This document shows, one piece after another, positions 1 through 7,266 of a DNA stretch of 28,748 nucleotides. Every line of letters starts with the position of its first letter. Position 1 is the first letter of the stretch. The DNA comes from a virus. Under the pieces are notes generated by a model. That model was given only the letters and a program-made list of their open reading frames with translations. It did no database searches and was not told the origin of the DNA. Where the stretch lies: the IMG/VR virus record IMGVR_UViG_3300025853_000489, positions 1 through 28,748 of that record; one strand, written 5' to 3'. The translations under genes were made by a program, and so were the position numbers.

Positions 1-1
1 T

Positions 2-340
2 GTACAGCCAGACAATGTCTACAACTTGGTTCGCGAGATAGCCGACGAGATGGGCATCAAGAACGTAGACAAGTTTGTCAGTACGCCGCCCACAGAACCT
101 CCGCCTCCGAGTGCGCAAGAGCAGCTACAACAGGTCCAAGCCCAAGCGATGATGACACAGGCGCAAGCCACGCAGCTTGAAGCAGAGGTCAAGGCAAAAG
201 AACTTGAAATCAAAGCAGCCAAGCTGGAACTTGAGCGAGTAGAGATAGAACACGACATGGCGGTCAAGCGCGAAGAACTAAAGCTCAAAGGCATTGAGCT
301 TGGATTTGAAATGAACTCTGACAAAAACATAAAGGCATAG
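2..340 (+). CDS. Portal (head-tail connector) protein, C-terminal end, partial
   Basis: The open frame runs in from the left edge, so only the last 112 residues are visible. The segment starts with a short helical stretch, then a Pro-rich hinge (TPPTEPPPPS), then a long Gln/Ala- then Lys/Glu-rich heptad-like helix ending in KNIKA. A Pro hinge followed by a charged coiled-coil tail is typical of the C-terminus of podovirus portal proteins. There the tail projects from the dodecameric ring at the DNA-packaging vertex. Its place at the head of the structural block, before scaffold and capsid, fits. A TTG at 26 could be taken as a start, but the frame continues upstream with plausible coding sequence. 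The identity is inferred from tail composition and gene order. A different head protein with a coiled-coil tail is possible. Confidence 0.6.
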   Translation, partial: VQPDNVYNLVREIADEMGIKNVDKFVSTPPTEPPPPSAQEQLQQVQAQAMMTQAQATQLEAEVKAKELEIKAAKLELERVEIEHDMAVKREELKLKGIELGFEMNSDKNIKA

Positions 341-342
341 AC

Positions 343-645
343 ATGGCTTACCAGAATAACATTGCTTCTCGCATTATCAGCAGCGAGAATATCACCAGCA
401 CAGGCACCAGTGCGCAGAGCGGACGTGCTCCCTTTGGTTGCACCATTGCTCGCATTGCTACCAGTGCTGCTGTTAATATCGTAATCGGACCTAACCCAAC
501 TGCCACGGCAGCGGGTACGCGCATTGACCCGGCCGATGCAGCTTACTTTGTGATCAAGGGTGATACCGACCCCAGTGCCACAGATGGAGAAAAGATTGCT
601 AGCATTGGAACGGCCACGGTAAACGTTACGTTCTTGGAGGGATAA
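343..645 (+). CDS. Small beta-rich virion-type protein, paralog A of a tandem pair
   Basis: 100 residues, short hydrophobic beta-like segments rich in Ser, Thr, Ala and Gly, no signal peptide. It aligns along its length with the next gene: both start MA-QN, share TS-GTS, PFGC--ARIA and NPTA, and end with DG-KIA-I and LEG. It starts 2 bases after the preceding stop. Position between portal and tail fibres suggests a virion component, for example a head decoration or a small knob on the fibre base. No fold is recognised with certainty, so the role is inference. The single conserved Cys sits in PFGC. Confidence 0.75.
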   Translation: MAYQNNIASRIISSENITSTGTSAQSGRAPFGCTIARIATSAAVNIVIGPNPTATAAGTRIDPADAAYFVIKGDTDPSATDGEKIASIGTATVNVTFLEG

Positions 646-978
646 ATGGCTCGCCAGAACGTCTACGCCTATCGTATCAATTCTAACGAACAGCTCACTT
701 CTTCTGGAACCTCTGTTGCATCTGGTCCTACTCCGTTTGGCTGCAACGTGGCAAGAATCGCGTGTCACGGAGCTTCCGGGTCTCCGCTGACTTTCTTTGA
801 AGTTGGTACAAATCCAACTGCTCTAACAGACGGAACGTCCACGTTTATTCACGATGGAGACGAAAATTATATCACAGTCAGTCCGTCAACGACTCCCGGA
901 GGAACTGACGGTGACAAAATAGCGGCAATTGTTACAAACGGAAGCGCAAACGTATTTATTAGCTGGTTGGAGGGGTAA
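646..978 (+). CDS. Small beta-rich virion-type protein, paralog B of a tandem pair
   Basis: 110 residues, directly abutting paralog A: the stop of A is followed at once by this ATG. A strong Shine-Dalgarno (GGAGGG) lies inside the last codons of A. Compared with A it has about ten extra residues spread over the centre and a second Cys (ARIACHG), while the N-terminal PFGC--ARIA block and the C-terminal LEG end are retained. The pattern suggests tandem duplication followed by divergence. A small surface or decoration protein is the best guess from context. No enzymatic motif is visible. Confidence 0.75.
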   Translation: MARQNVYAYRINSNEQLTSSGTSVASGPTPFGCNVARIACHGASGSPLTFFEVGTNPTALTDGTSTFIHDGDENYITVSPSTTPGGTDGDKIAAIVTNGSANVFISWLEG

Positions 979-2028
979 GTGGCTACTAACAAAAAAATCA
1001 CAGAGCTTACAGAACTTGAAGAAGCTGATCTGGCCGATGATGATGTTCTGCCAATTGTAGACATCAGTGCAGGCCAGACGTTCAAGGTTCGTAAATCAAC
1101 CTTGGCCAGTGCGCTGGCTGGTGTTGCCAGCATTGCAGCTACAACTCCGGTAGCCGTAGACCAAGCCACTGGTGCCGTGACTGTCAGCCTAGACACAGTT
1201 CCTATAACCAGCGGTGGCACAGGTGCTACCACAGCTGCTGGAGCACGTACCAACCTTGGAGCCATTAGTGATCCCACGGACACACGTGGTGATATTATTA
1301 CCCGTGGTGCCAGTGCCTTGCAGAAGCTGGGCATCGGCAGTTCAGGAACTGTCCTCAAGTCTGATGGCACAGATGTTGTATACGGCAGCATAGCAACCAG
1401 TGAGCTAAGTGGTAACATCGACCTGACCACGCAAGTTACCGGCACTCTTCCGCTGGCCAACGGTGGCACCAATGCAACCACCGCAAGCGGCGCTAGGACC
1501 AGCCTTGGCCTAGGCAGCATTGCCACGCAGGACTCCAGCAGTGTTTCGATCACTGGTGGTTCGATTACCGGCGGCTCGATCAGCGGAATTACTGACCTAG
1601 CTGTAGCAGACGGTGGCACTGGAGCCAGCGATGCGGCAACCGCTAGGACAAACCTGGGCGTGGCTATCGGCACGGACGTACAGGCGTATGATGCAGACAA
1701 CGCCGTCACCGATGCAGCACAGACGTTCACGGTGAGCCAGCGTGGAACTATCACTACGGACAATGACTTGTCGTTTGATCAGAACGCCACGAACAACTTC
1801 AAATGTACCCCCACCGGCACAGGCACTCTGACGTTCACCAACCACACCGCTGGACAGTCAGGCAACATCTTGCTGGATAACTCTGGCGGTCACGCGATCA
1901 GCTTGGCAGCTACGACCAAGGGTGATGCAAACTTGGCGACCACGATCAGCACCGCTGGCACCTACTGGCTGTCGTACTACGACGACGGCACGAACGCCTA
2001 TGTGGTCACCAGCGCGGTGTTTGCCTGA
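979..2028 (+). CDS. Tail fibre protein with GGTGA-type repeats
   Basis: 349 residues from a GTG start with GGAGGGG just upstream. Residues 1-45 resemble the N-terminal attachment region of phage fibres ([20 protein letters not shown], then an [10 protein letters not shown] segment). The middle carries three copies of a [16 protein letters not shown]-like motif at residues 79-94, 162-177 and 212-226, typical of trimeric fibre shafts. A short SITGGS/SISG repeat sits near 190-203. The C-terminal 100 residues are beta-rich and polar, a plausible distal domain. The gene overlaps the next by one base (TGATG), so fibre and receptor-binding protein are translationally coupled. Assignment as fibre is strong. 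Whether it binds the receptor or only carries the next protein is not visible. Confidence 0.85.
   Translation: MATNKKITELTELEEADLADDDVLPIVDISAGQTFKVRKSTLASALAGVASIAATTPVAVDQATGAVTVSLDTVPITSGGTGATTAAGARTNLGAISDPTDTRGDIITRGASALQKLGIGSSGTVLKSDGTDVVYGSIATSELSGNIDLTTQVTGTLPLANGGTNATTASGARTSLGLGSIATQDSSSVSITGGSITGGSISGITDLAVADGGTGASDAATARTNLGVAIGTDVQAYDADNAVTDAAQTFTVSQRGTITTDNDLSFDQNATNNFKCTPTGTGTLTFTNHTAGQSGNILLDNSGGHAISLAATTKGDANLATTISTAGTYWLSYYDDGTNAYVVTSAVFA
1213..1656 (+). repeat. Three dispersed GGT(G/N)A fibre repeats inside the tail fibre gene
   Basis: Copies at 1213-1260, 1462-1509 and 1612-1656 encode related 15-16-residue units of the pattern GGT-A-TA--ART-LG. They are separated by about 250 and 150 bases. 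At nucleotide level they share GGTGGCAC and GC(T/A)AGGAC-type blocks, enough to allow recombination between fibre genes. Confidence 0.7.
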
Positions 2029-4397
2029 TGTCAATAATCCAAGGCAACTCTAAATCGTCTGCGGCTGGCGGTTACACCATCGACCAGTCGATCCGGTTTA
2101 ATGACGATGATTCTGCTTATTTAGAATGGTCTGGTTACAGCGGATCACCGACGAGCGGCACTGATTGCACTTTTTCATTTTGGGTAAAGCGTTGCAAATT
2201 AGGCGCTACGCAAGTCTGTATCTACGGCGGCGATGCAAGCGGCTCGACCTATGAGGGCATACGGTTTGACTCTGACGACCAGTTTCGAGTTTTCCAAGCA
2301 AGCAGTGCCTACGACATAATTACAAGTCAAGTTTTTCGGGACGTTTCGGCGTGGAGTCATTTTGTAGTTGCTTTTGATACAGATAACGGCACCGCTGCTG
2401 ACAGAATTAAAATCTATCACAACGGATCAAGGATCACTGATTTCAGTCTGGAAACAAACCCGTCATCTGGATATGTCACAAACTTCAACACGGGTGGTGC
2501 TGGTGAGGCAATTCAGGTTGGTCGAGAAGGAGGTAATTCACAATTTCTTGACGGCTATCTAGCCGAAATTAACTTTGTAGACGGCCAAGCACTAGACCCA
2601 ACCAGCTTCGGTGAAACCAACGCTGACACCGGACAGTGGGTGCCGGTGCGTTACACTGGCTCTTATGGAATAAACGGCTATTACATCACAGGCGCTGACA
2701 GTGCTGATCTAGGTGCTGACGACAGCGGCAACGGCAACGACTTTACCAGCAGTGGCTTGACTGCGGCTGATCAGACGTTGGATACGCCGACTGATAATTA
2801 CGCTACGCTTAATCCTCTTCTTAAACACAGCAGTGTAACCCTTGCGGATGGAAACCTAGAAGCCTCTGCCGGCACAAACGGCTGGTTTGGTTCTATTGGT
2901 ACGGTAGGTATTAAGCTTGGCGATAAGGTTTATTTTGAGGGTAAATGCCTGACCAACACTCGTCTTTATTTTGGCCTGTCCCGTGTAAACGGCAGTGGCG
3001 GAACGATCAGACCAGAAAGCGACAGTACCTTTGAGGGTGGACAAAGCGACACAGATTATATGTGGCGTGTCACCGATGCCAACACAGTTTATTACCAGAC
3101 CACAAACCAAAGCGTTACGGTTTCGGCAGTAGCAGTAAATGATATTGTTGGCTGTTCAGTTGATACTGATGGCACGGTAAAGTTCTATAAGAACGGAACG
3201 GAAATACACTCTTTTTCGACGACGCTAGTTGCCGGTGATACGTATATGCCGGTGTATAGCGTAAACGGTGCTACCAGTACCGAAAAATGGGAAGCACGAT
3301 TTGGCTCAACCGGCATATCGCATCAGCCCACAGGATTTAGCTTGCTGCGAACATCCGATATGGACGACCCAACCATTGCCGATCCTTCGGCGTACTTCCA
3401 AATTTCTCTTTGGAATGGCAACGGTTCGACGCAGACTATTACTCAAGATGGCAATAGTACGTTTCAGCCCGGATGGATTTGGTCGAAAGGCAGAAATAAC
3501 TTACAAGAGCATGTTGTTTTTGACGAAGTGCGTGGCACTACTAAATATCTTAAAGTTTCTCCCGCTGGAACAGAAGGTACACAATCAGGTGTTACCGCAT
3601 TCAACTCCGATGGATTTGATTTAGGTTCGTGGGCTGTCACAAACGGCAGCGGTCAAACGCACGTTGGGTGGCAGTGGAAAGCTGGTGGCACCAGCGGCAG
3701 CAGCAACACTGATGGCAGCATCACGTCAACGGTGTCGGCTGATACGACAAGTGGCTTCAGTATTGCTACATACACAGGAAACGCTACGGTTGGTGCTACA
3801 GTCGGACATGGTCTAGGTGTTGCGCCAAAAATGGTTATAGTTAAAAGCCGTTCGAATAGTGAAAACTGGGTTGTTGGTCACGACAGCATGGGCTGGACTA
3901 AGGGGATTTATTTGAATTCTACTTCAGCACCATTTACCTTAGACATTTACTGGAATAACACCGCACCTACTTCTTCTGTTGTTGAATTACATGACCATGT
4001 AACCACAAATGGTAGTGGCTATACATATGTAATGTATTCGTTTGCAGAAGTAGAAGGCTTTAGCAAATTCGGCAGCTACACCGGCAATGGTTCCACTAAT
4101 GGTGCATTTATTTATACAGGTTTCAAACCTGCTTTTGTCTTATGGAAACAATACACAAATCTAGGAACAAATTCTTGGGGCATTAGAGACTCGGCCCGTG
4201 ATCCATATAATGTAGTCGAGTCGGTGCTTAGACCCGACACCTCCGCTGCGGAAACGACAGCATCAAGTGCTTATGCCGATTTTCTTTCAAATGGTTTCAA
4301 GCTACGAGCAACTGACGGCTTCGTAAATAAAGCATCATCAAATTATCTATACATGGCATTTGCCGAATCACCGTTCAAAACAGCAACTGCCCGATAG
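2028..4397 (+). CDS. Large tail receptor-binding protein with LamG-like and SPRY-like domains
   Basis: 789 residues, the largest adhesion gene here. Residues about 15-200 look like a concanavalin/LamG sandwich: SIRFNDDDSAYLEWS, then TFSFWVKR, then IKIYHNGSRI, then LDGYLAEINFVDG. Residues about 275-425 resemble a SPRY/B30.2 fold (KVYFEGKCL, then CSVDTDGTVKFYKNGTEIHS). The C-terminal half has two GNGST blocks, HVGWQWKAGG and an end of the form YLYMAFAESPFK, which recurs at the C-terminus of phage tail proteins (DUF7483-like). Such tandem lectin-like domains bind cell-surface glycans. It overlaps the fibre gene by one base and is followed by a chaperone-like gene. A receptor-binding role is inferred from domain types and context. 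Confidence 0.75.
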   Translation: MSIIQGNSKSSAAGGYTIDQSIRFNDDDSAYLEWSGYSGSPTSGTDCTFSFWVKRCKLGATQVCIYGGDASGSTYEGIRFDSDDQFRVFQASSAYDIITSQVFRDVSAWSHFVVAFDTDNGTAADRIKIYHNGSRITDFSLETNPSSGYVTNFNTGGAGEAIQVGREGGNSQFLDGYLAEINFVDGQALDPTSFGETNADTGQWVPVRYTGSYGINGYYITGADSADLGADDSGNGNDFTSSGLTAADQTLDTPTDNYATLNPLLKHSSVTLADGNLEASAGTNGWFGSIGTVGIKLGDKVYFEGKCLTNTRLYFGLSRVNGSGGTIRPESDSTFEGGQSDTDYMWRVTDANTVYYQTTNQSVTVSAVAVNDIVGCSVDTDGTVKFYKNGTEIHSFSTTLVAGDTYMPVYSVNGATSTEKWEARFGSTGISHQPTGFSLLRTSDMDDPTIADPSAYFQISLWNGNGSTQTITQDGNSTFQPGWIWSKGRNNLQEHVVFDEVRGTTKYLKVSPAGTEGTQSGVTAFNSDGFDLGSWAVTNGSGQTHVGWQWKAGGTSGSSNTDGSITSTVSADTTSGFSIATYTGNATVGATVGHGLGVAPKMVIVKSRSNSENWVVGHDSMGWTKGIYLNSTSAPFTLDIYWNNTAPTSSVVELHDHVTTNGSGYTYVMYSFAEVEGFSKFGSYTGNGSTNGAFIYTGFKPAFVLWKQYTNLGTNSWGIRDSARDPYNVVESVLRPDTSAAETTASSAYADFLSNGFKLRATDGFVNKASSNYLYMAFAESPFKTATAR

Positions 4398-4406
4398 GAG
4401 GCACAC

Positions 4407-4973
4407 ATGACGACAATCTATAAATGCTGCCACGGGCAGACAATCCGACCGGGCAAGGCGTGGACCGATCAGACCGGCGTGACGCATCCGGCAAGCTGGC
4501 ACACGTACAGCGCAGAGCGGAAAGCAGAGCTTGGTATTACCGAGATAGTGCAGCAACCTGCGCCGGATAGCCGGTTGTACAACTGGAGTTACAACGACGA
4601 CGGCACGGTCAACAGCACGGCTAAGTCGCTGGACGACGTAAACGAAGTCGATGAGAACGGCGATCCGATCATGGAAGACGGCGTTCAGGTCGTTACCAAG
4701 GGCGTCAAGTCGAACCTGATTGCAGAAGTCAAAGCGCAACAGGGCGCACTGCTTGCCCAGACTGACTGGGCCGTGATCCGCAACGCTGACACTGGTGACG
4801 CAATCCCGGCGAACATTGCAACTTGGCGTGCAGCTATCCGGTCCAAGGCCACTGAGATGGAGACGGCTATCACTGCCGCCGCAGACACTGATGCGGTAGC
4901 TGCGTTGTTCGTCAGCTACGACGTTGATGGGAACAAGTCTGGCATCCTGTACGACTGGCCTGAGCTTGATTGA
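4407..4973 (+). CDS. Tail fibre assembly chaperone-like protein
   Basis: 188 residues, preceded by AGGAGG at good spacing. The C-terminal half has the layout of tail-fibre assembly proteins: a helix around KSNLIAEVKAQQGALLAQTD, then WAVIRNADTGDAIPANIATW, then a terminal helix and a short end. The LLA-TDW...IP...W pattern is shared by many phage tail-fibre chaperones. The N-terminal part (residues 1-85) is polar with two adjacent Cys (KCCHG). It lies directly after the large receptor-binding gene, as expected for a dedicated folding or trimerisation helper. Whether it stays in the virion cannot be told from sequence. Confidence 0.65.
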   Translation: MTTIYKCCHGQTIRPGKAWTDQTGVTHPASWHTYSAERKAELGITEIVQQPAPDSRLYNWSYNDDGTVNSTAKSLDDVNEVDENGDPIMEDGVQVVTKGVKSNLIAEVKAQQGALLAQTDWAVIRNADTGDAIPANIATWRAAIRSKATEMETAITAAADTDAVAALFVSYDVDGNKSGILYDWPELD

Positions 4974-5170
4974 TGTTTTATTATCTGTCCGTAATTCTGC
5001 TACCCCTGATGATGGCCAGTGGTTCTCAAGTAAGTGAAAAGTCAATGACCGGGCCGTTTGAAACAAAAGAACAGTGTGAACTCTATAAGCTCTCTATTGA
5101 AAACACTATAACACAAATGCCAAGCGTTGAGTTAATAAAGTCATCCTGTGAACAAAACCTGGCAGTTTGA
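4973..5170 (+). CDS. Small exported or membrane-anchored protein, unknown function
   Basis: 65 residues from ATG 4973, overlapping the previous stop (TGATG). An in-frame TTG one codon earlier is less likely. Residues 1-17 form a hydrophobic stretch (FYYLSVILLPLMM) that can act as a signal peptide or anchor. The rest is polar with two Cys (residues about 35 and 59) that could form a disulfide outside the cytoplasm. A superinfection-exclusion or envelope role is possible but not supported by any family match I can name. Its TGA stop forms part of the -35 box of the next promoter. Confidence 0.6.
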   Translation: MFYYLSVILLPLMMASGSQVSEKSMTGPFETKEQCELYKLSIENTITQMPSVELIKSSCEQNLAV

Positions 5171-5195
5171 CAAACCTTTGTAATCGTGCTATAAT
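5167..5195 (+). promoter_or_regulatory. Consensus sigma70 promoter
   Basis: TTGACA at 5167-5172 and TATAAT at 5190-5195 are separated by exactly 17 bases, so both hexamers match the bacterial housekeeping consensus in all 12 positions. A start near 5202 would leave a leader of about 12 bases that includes an AAGGAAG ribosome site before ATG 5214. The TGA stop of the preceding gene is the TGA inside TTGACA. It should let host RNA polymerase transcribe collar, scaffold and capsid genes independently of the upstream fibre genes. It shares spacer sequence with the promoter at 20292-20320. Confidence 0.9.
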
Positions 5196-5213
5196 AGGAA
5201 AAGGAAGTGAAAG

Positions 5214-5702
5214 ATGACGGTAGAATCCGCCAGCTATATTAGCCAGCTTAACACGGCATACCCGGCAGCTGGCGATAACATCTCCGAAGGAGACGATCAT
5301 CTCAGGCTAATCAAGTCTGTCCTACAGACCCAGTTTCCTAATCTGTCTACCACAGCTGTAAACCCTACTGCTGCACAGATGAACAAGCTGGGCTTCCAGA
5401 CCGGCAGTGTTTTGATGTACGCCTCTAATACCATTCCTACCACCCAGACCATCAGCGGTCTTAACGACTTTTTGCTATGCGACGGTAGCTCATATTCTAC
5501 CACAACGTATTCAGATTTGTACGCCGTGATAGGCACCACCTTTGGCGGATCAGGTTCTAACTTTAACGTACCGGATTATCGCACATATTTTCCCGTAGGT
5601 GTGGGTGGCAGCTTTGTGCTAGGAACAGCGGTGAGCGCAAGCGCAGCCACTGGTACAGACACCCTGAAGGTTCAGCCAATTAACTTTATCATAAAGAGCT
5701 AA
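5214..5702 (+). CDS. Phage tail collar-domain protein
   Basis: 162 residues. Residues 1-50 carry a segment common at the N-terminus of short tail proteins (AYP, then ISEGDDHLRLIKSVLQTQFP). Residues about 62-128 match the tail collar domain: GSVLMYAS, FLLCDGSSYSTTTY, DLYAVIGTTFGG, FNVPDYR-YFPVG. The domain is found in short tail fibres of many phages. There is no long shaft after it, so this is a short collar or fibre-tip protein. It is the first gene after the promoter at 5167-5195 and has an AAGGAAG ribosome site. Confidence 0.85.
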   Translation: MTVESASYISQLNTAYPAAGDNISEGDDHLRLIKSVLQTQFPNLSTTAVNPTAAQMNKLGFQTGSVLMYASNTIPTTQTISGLNDFLLCDGSSYSTTTYSDLYAVIGTTFGGSGSNFNVPDYRTYFPVGVGGSFVLGTAVSASAATGTDTLKVQPINFIIKS

Positions 5703-5703
5703 C

Positions 5704-5955
5704 ATGGCAATCAACTACAGAGGCGAGCGGTTCTCAGGATATAACAAGCCAAAGAGGACTCCGGGCAAATCCAAGAAGTTTGCCGTGCTTGCAAAGCAGG
5801 GAGACAAAGTCAGGCTGGTCAGGTTCGGTGATCCGAATATGTCTATCAAGAAGGACCAGCCAAAACGTCGCAAGAGTTTCAGGGCTAGGCACAAATGTGA
5901 CACCAGCCCGCCTAGTAAACTAACCGCAAGATATTGGTCTTGCAAAAAATGGTAG
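5704..5955 (+). CDS. Small basic DUF6321-like phage protein
   Basis: 83 residues, strongly basic. The order GYNKPKRTPG, KKFAVLAKQGDKVRLVRFGD, KRRKSFRARHKCD, SKLTARYWSCKKW is a conserved pattern in small proteins of many aquatic phages (DUF6321 family, from memory). Two Cys near the C-terminus (HKCD and WSCKKW) are conserved in the versions I recall. The function is unknown. It may bind nucleic acid or act in head assembly, judging by charge and its place just before the scaffold. It starts 1 base after the collar stop. Confidence 0.75.
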   Translation: MAINYRGERFSGYNKPKRTPGKSKKFAVLAKQGDKVRLVRFGDPNMSIKKDQPKRRKSFRARHKCDTSPPSKLTARYWSCKKW

Positions 5956-5963
5956 GAGACACC

Positions 5964-6035
5964 ATGCCTTACAAAGAACCTTATAAGCAGAAACCCAAAC
6001 CAAAGAAAAATAAAAAAGGTGGAAACCGTTACTGA
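5964..6035 (+). CDS. 23-residue Lys-rich micro-protein
   Basis: The frame starts at ATG 5964 behind a good ribosome site (TAGGAGAC) and ends with a TGA overlapping the next ATG (TGATG). The product, starting MPYKEPYKQKPKPK, is Lys/Pro/Tyr-rich with no hydrophobic part. SD, stop-start overlap and tight fit between two genes argue that it is translated. It could be a DNA-condensing or packaging micro-protein, or act only as a coupling leader for the next gene. No family is recognised. Confidence 0.5.
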   Translation: MPYKEPYKQKPKPKKNKKGGNRY

Positions 6036-6259
6036 TGGACTCTAGAGAAAGAGCCAACCAAGCTAGTGCAATTTTGAACAACCCTGTATTCAAAGACACA
6101 CTAGAACGAATCAGCAATGACTTGATCTCTCAATGGGGCATAGCTGACACTACACAAGAGAGAGAACTATGTTGGATGAAACTTAATGCTTTGCGTTCCA
6201 TACAGGAAGACCTTGAAGCAACCATCCATAGCGACAAAATTGAAAACACAGAAAGGTAA
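6035..6259 (+). CDS. Small conserved helical phage protein, unknown function
   Basis: 74 residues, all helical in character. The order ILNNPVFKDTLERISNDLI, then W, then ERELCWMKLNALRSIQEDLE resembles a group of small proteins found next to portal and capsid genes in many tailed phages. The start is coupled to the preceding 23-residue frame, and the scaffold begins 5 bases after its end. A role in head assembly or packaging is suggested only by position. No catalytic motif is visible. Confidence 0.65.
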   Translation: MDSRERANQASAILNNPVFKDTLERISNDLISQWGIADTTQERELCWMKLNALRSIQEDLEATIHSDKIENTER

Positions 6260-6264
6260 ACAAA

Positions 6265-7245
6265 ATGAGTGAGGCACAGACCAATCCCGAAGGGGAAGTC
6301 GAACAGCCAAAGCTTAACATGTTCGATGTCATGTTTGGAAGTGAGGAGACCACCAATCCAGAACAAGCAGTCGAAGAATCTGACGATACGGGAGAGGAGT
6401 ACGAAGTCGCCGAAGCTGAAACCTTTGATGAGGAAGAAGCGGAGGAAGCTCTCGAATCTGACGAAGTAGAGTACGAGGTAGAAGAACCGGATGCCCAGAC
6501 GGACACCGCATACACTGTCAAAATCGACGGTGAAGAATTTGAGGTTACTCTTGACGAGCTACGGAACGGATACCAGCGGCAAGCGGACTATACCCGTAAG
6601 TCGCAGTCTTTAGCGGAACAGCGTAAAGCCTACGAAGCCAATCTACAGGCCGTTCAAGCAGAGCGTAATCAGTATGCGCAGGTGCTTGAAAACATGTCAG
6701 CTAATCAGAATGCTGAACTACAGCGTTATGAAAACATTAACTGGCAGGAACTCAAAGACAGTGACCCCATGGAATACATGGAGAAACGGTTAGAGTACCA
6801 AGAGGCCAAGGAAAAGATTTCTGAACTGAACAACGAGCGTTATCGGGTTCAGCAGCAGAACGAAGCAGAAATGGCCAGTGTGCTACAGGAAAAAATTCAG
6901 AACGAAGCTGAACTTCTTGTTAAACAATTGCCAGAGTACGCCGATCCTAATTCTACTCTGAAGAACGACCTGCGCAACTATGGGCTAGGTCTGGGCTTTT
7001 CAGAGCAGGAGATAGATGGCATCACCGATCACCGGGTCGTCATGGTTCTACACAAAGCCATGATGCAAGACCAGATGTCGAAAGGTGTTAAAAGGGCCAA
7101 ACCAGTTCCCAAGGTTGTTAAGTCTGGTACACCGCAGACCAAAGCTCAGAAAGCTAAAAAGTCTGTGCAGGCTAAACGAGAAAGACTAGCGAAAACAGGT
7201 AGTGCACGTGATGCTGCGGATGTTTTTCTGGACTTAATCTCATAA
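6265..7245 (+). CDS. Capsid scaffolding / assembly protein
   Basis: 326 residues directly upstream of the major capsid gene. Residues 1-85 are extremely acidic (runs of Asp/Glu such as DEEEAEEALESDEVEYEVEE). Residues about 90-120 hold a compact KIDGEEFEVTLDELRNGY unit. Residues about 115-230 are a long Gln/Glu/Arg coiled coil. The last 50 residues are strongly basic (KAQKAKKSVQAKRERLAK), as expected for the capsid-binding tail of scaffolds. Such proteins direct procapsid assembly and leave before or during packaging. Length, charge layout and position agree. No protease domain is visible, so the scaffold is probably released or cleaved by others. Confidence 0.8.
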   Translation: MSEAQTNPEGEVEQPKLNMFDVMFGSEETTNPEQAVEESDDTGEEYEVAEAETFDEEEAEEALESDEVEYEVEEPDAQTDTAYTVKIDGEEFEVTLDELRNGYQRQADYTRKSQSLAEQRKAYEANLQAVQAERNQYAQVLENMSANQNAELQRYENINWQELKDSDPMEYMEKRLEYQEAKEKISELNNERYRVQQQNEAEMASVLQEKIQNEAELLVKQLPEYADPNSTLKNDLRNYGLGLGFSEQEIDGITDHRVVMVLHKAMMQDQMSKGVKRAKPVPKVVKSGTPQTKAQKAKKSVQAKRERLAKTGSARDAADVFLDLIS

Positions 7246-7266
7246 CCCTATAAGGAGGGACTACAC

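Noticed and set aside
867-1763. A 298-residue open frame on the - strand opposite the tail fibre gene.
   Set aside because: Low-complexity Val/Ala/Pro translation produced by the fibre repeats in reverse. No start signals.
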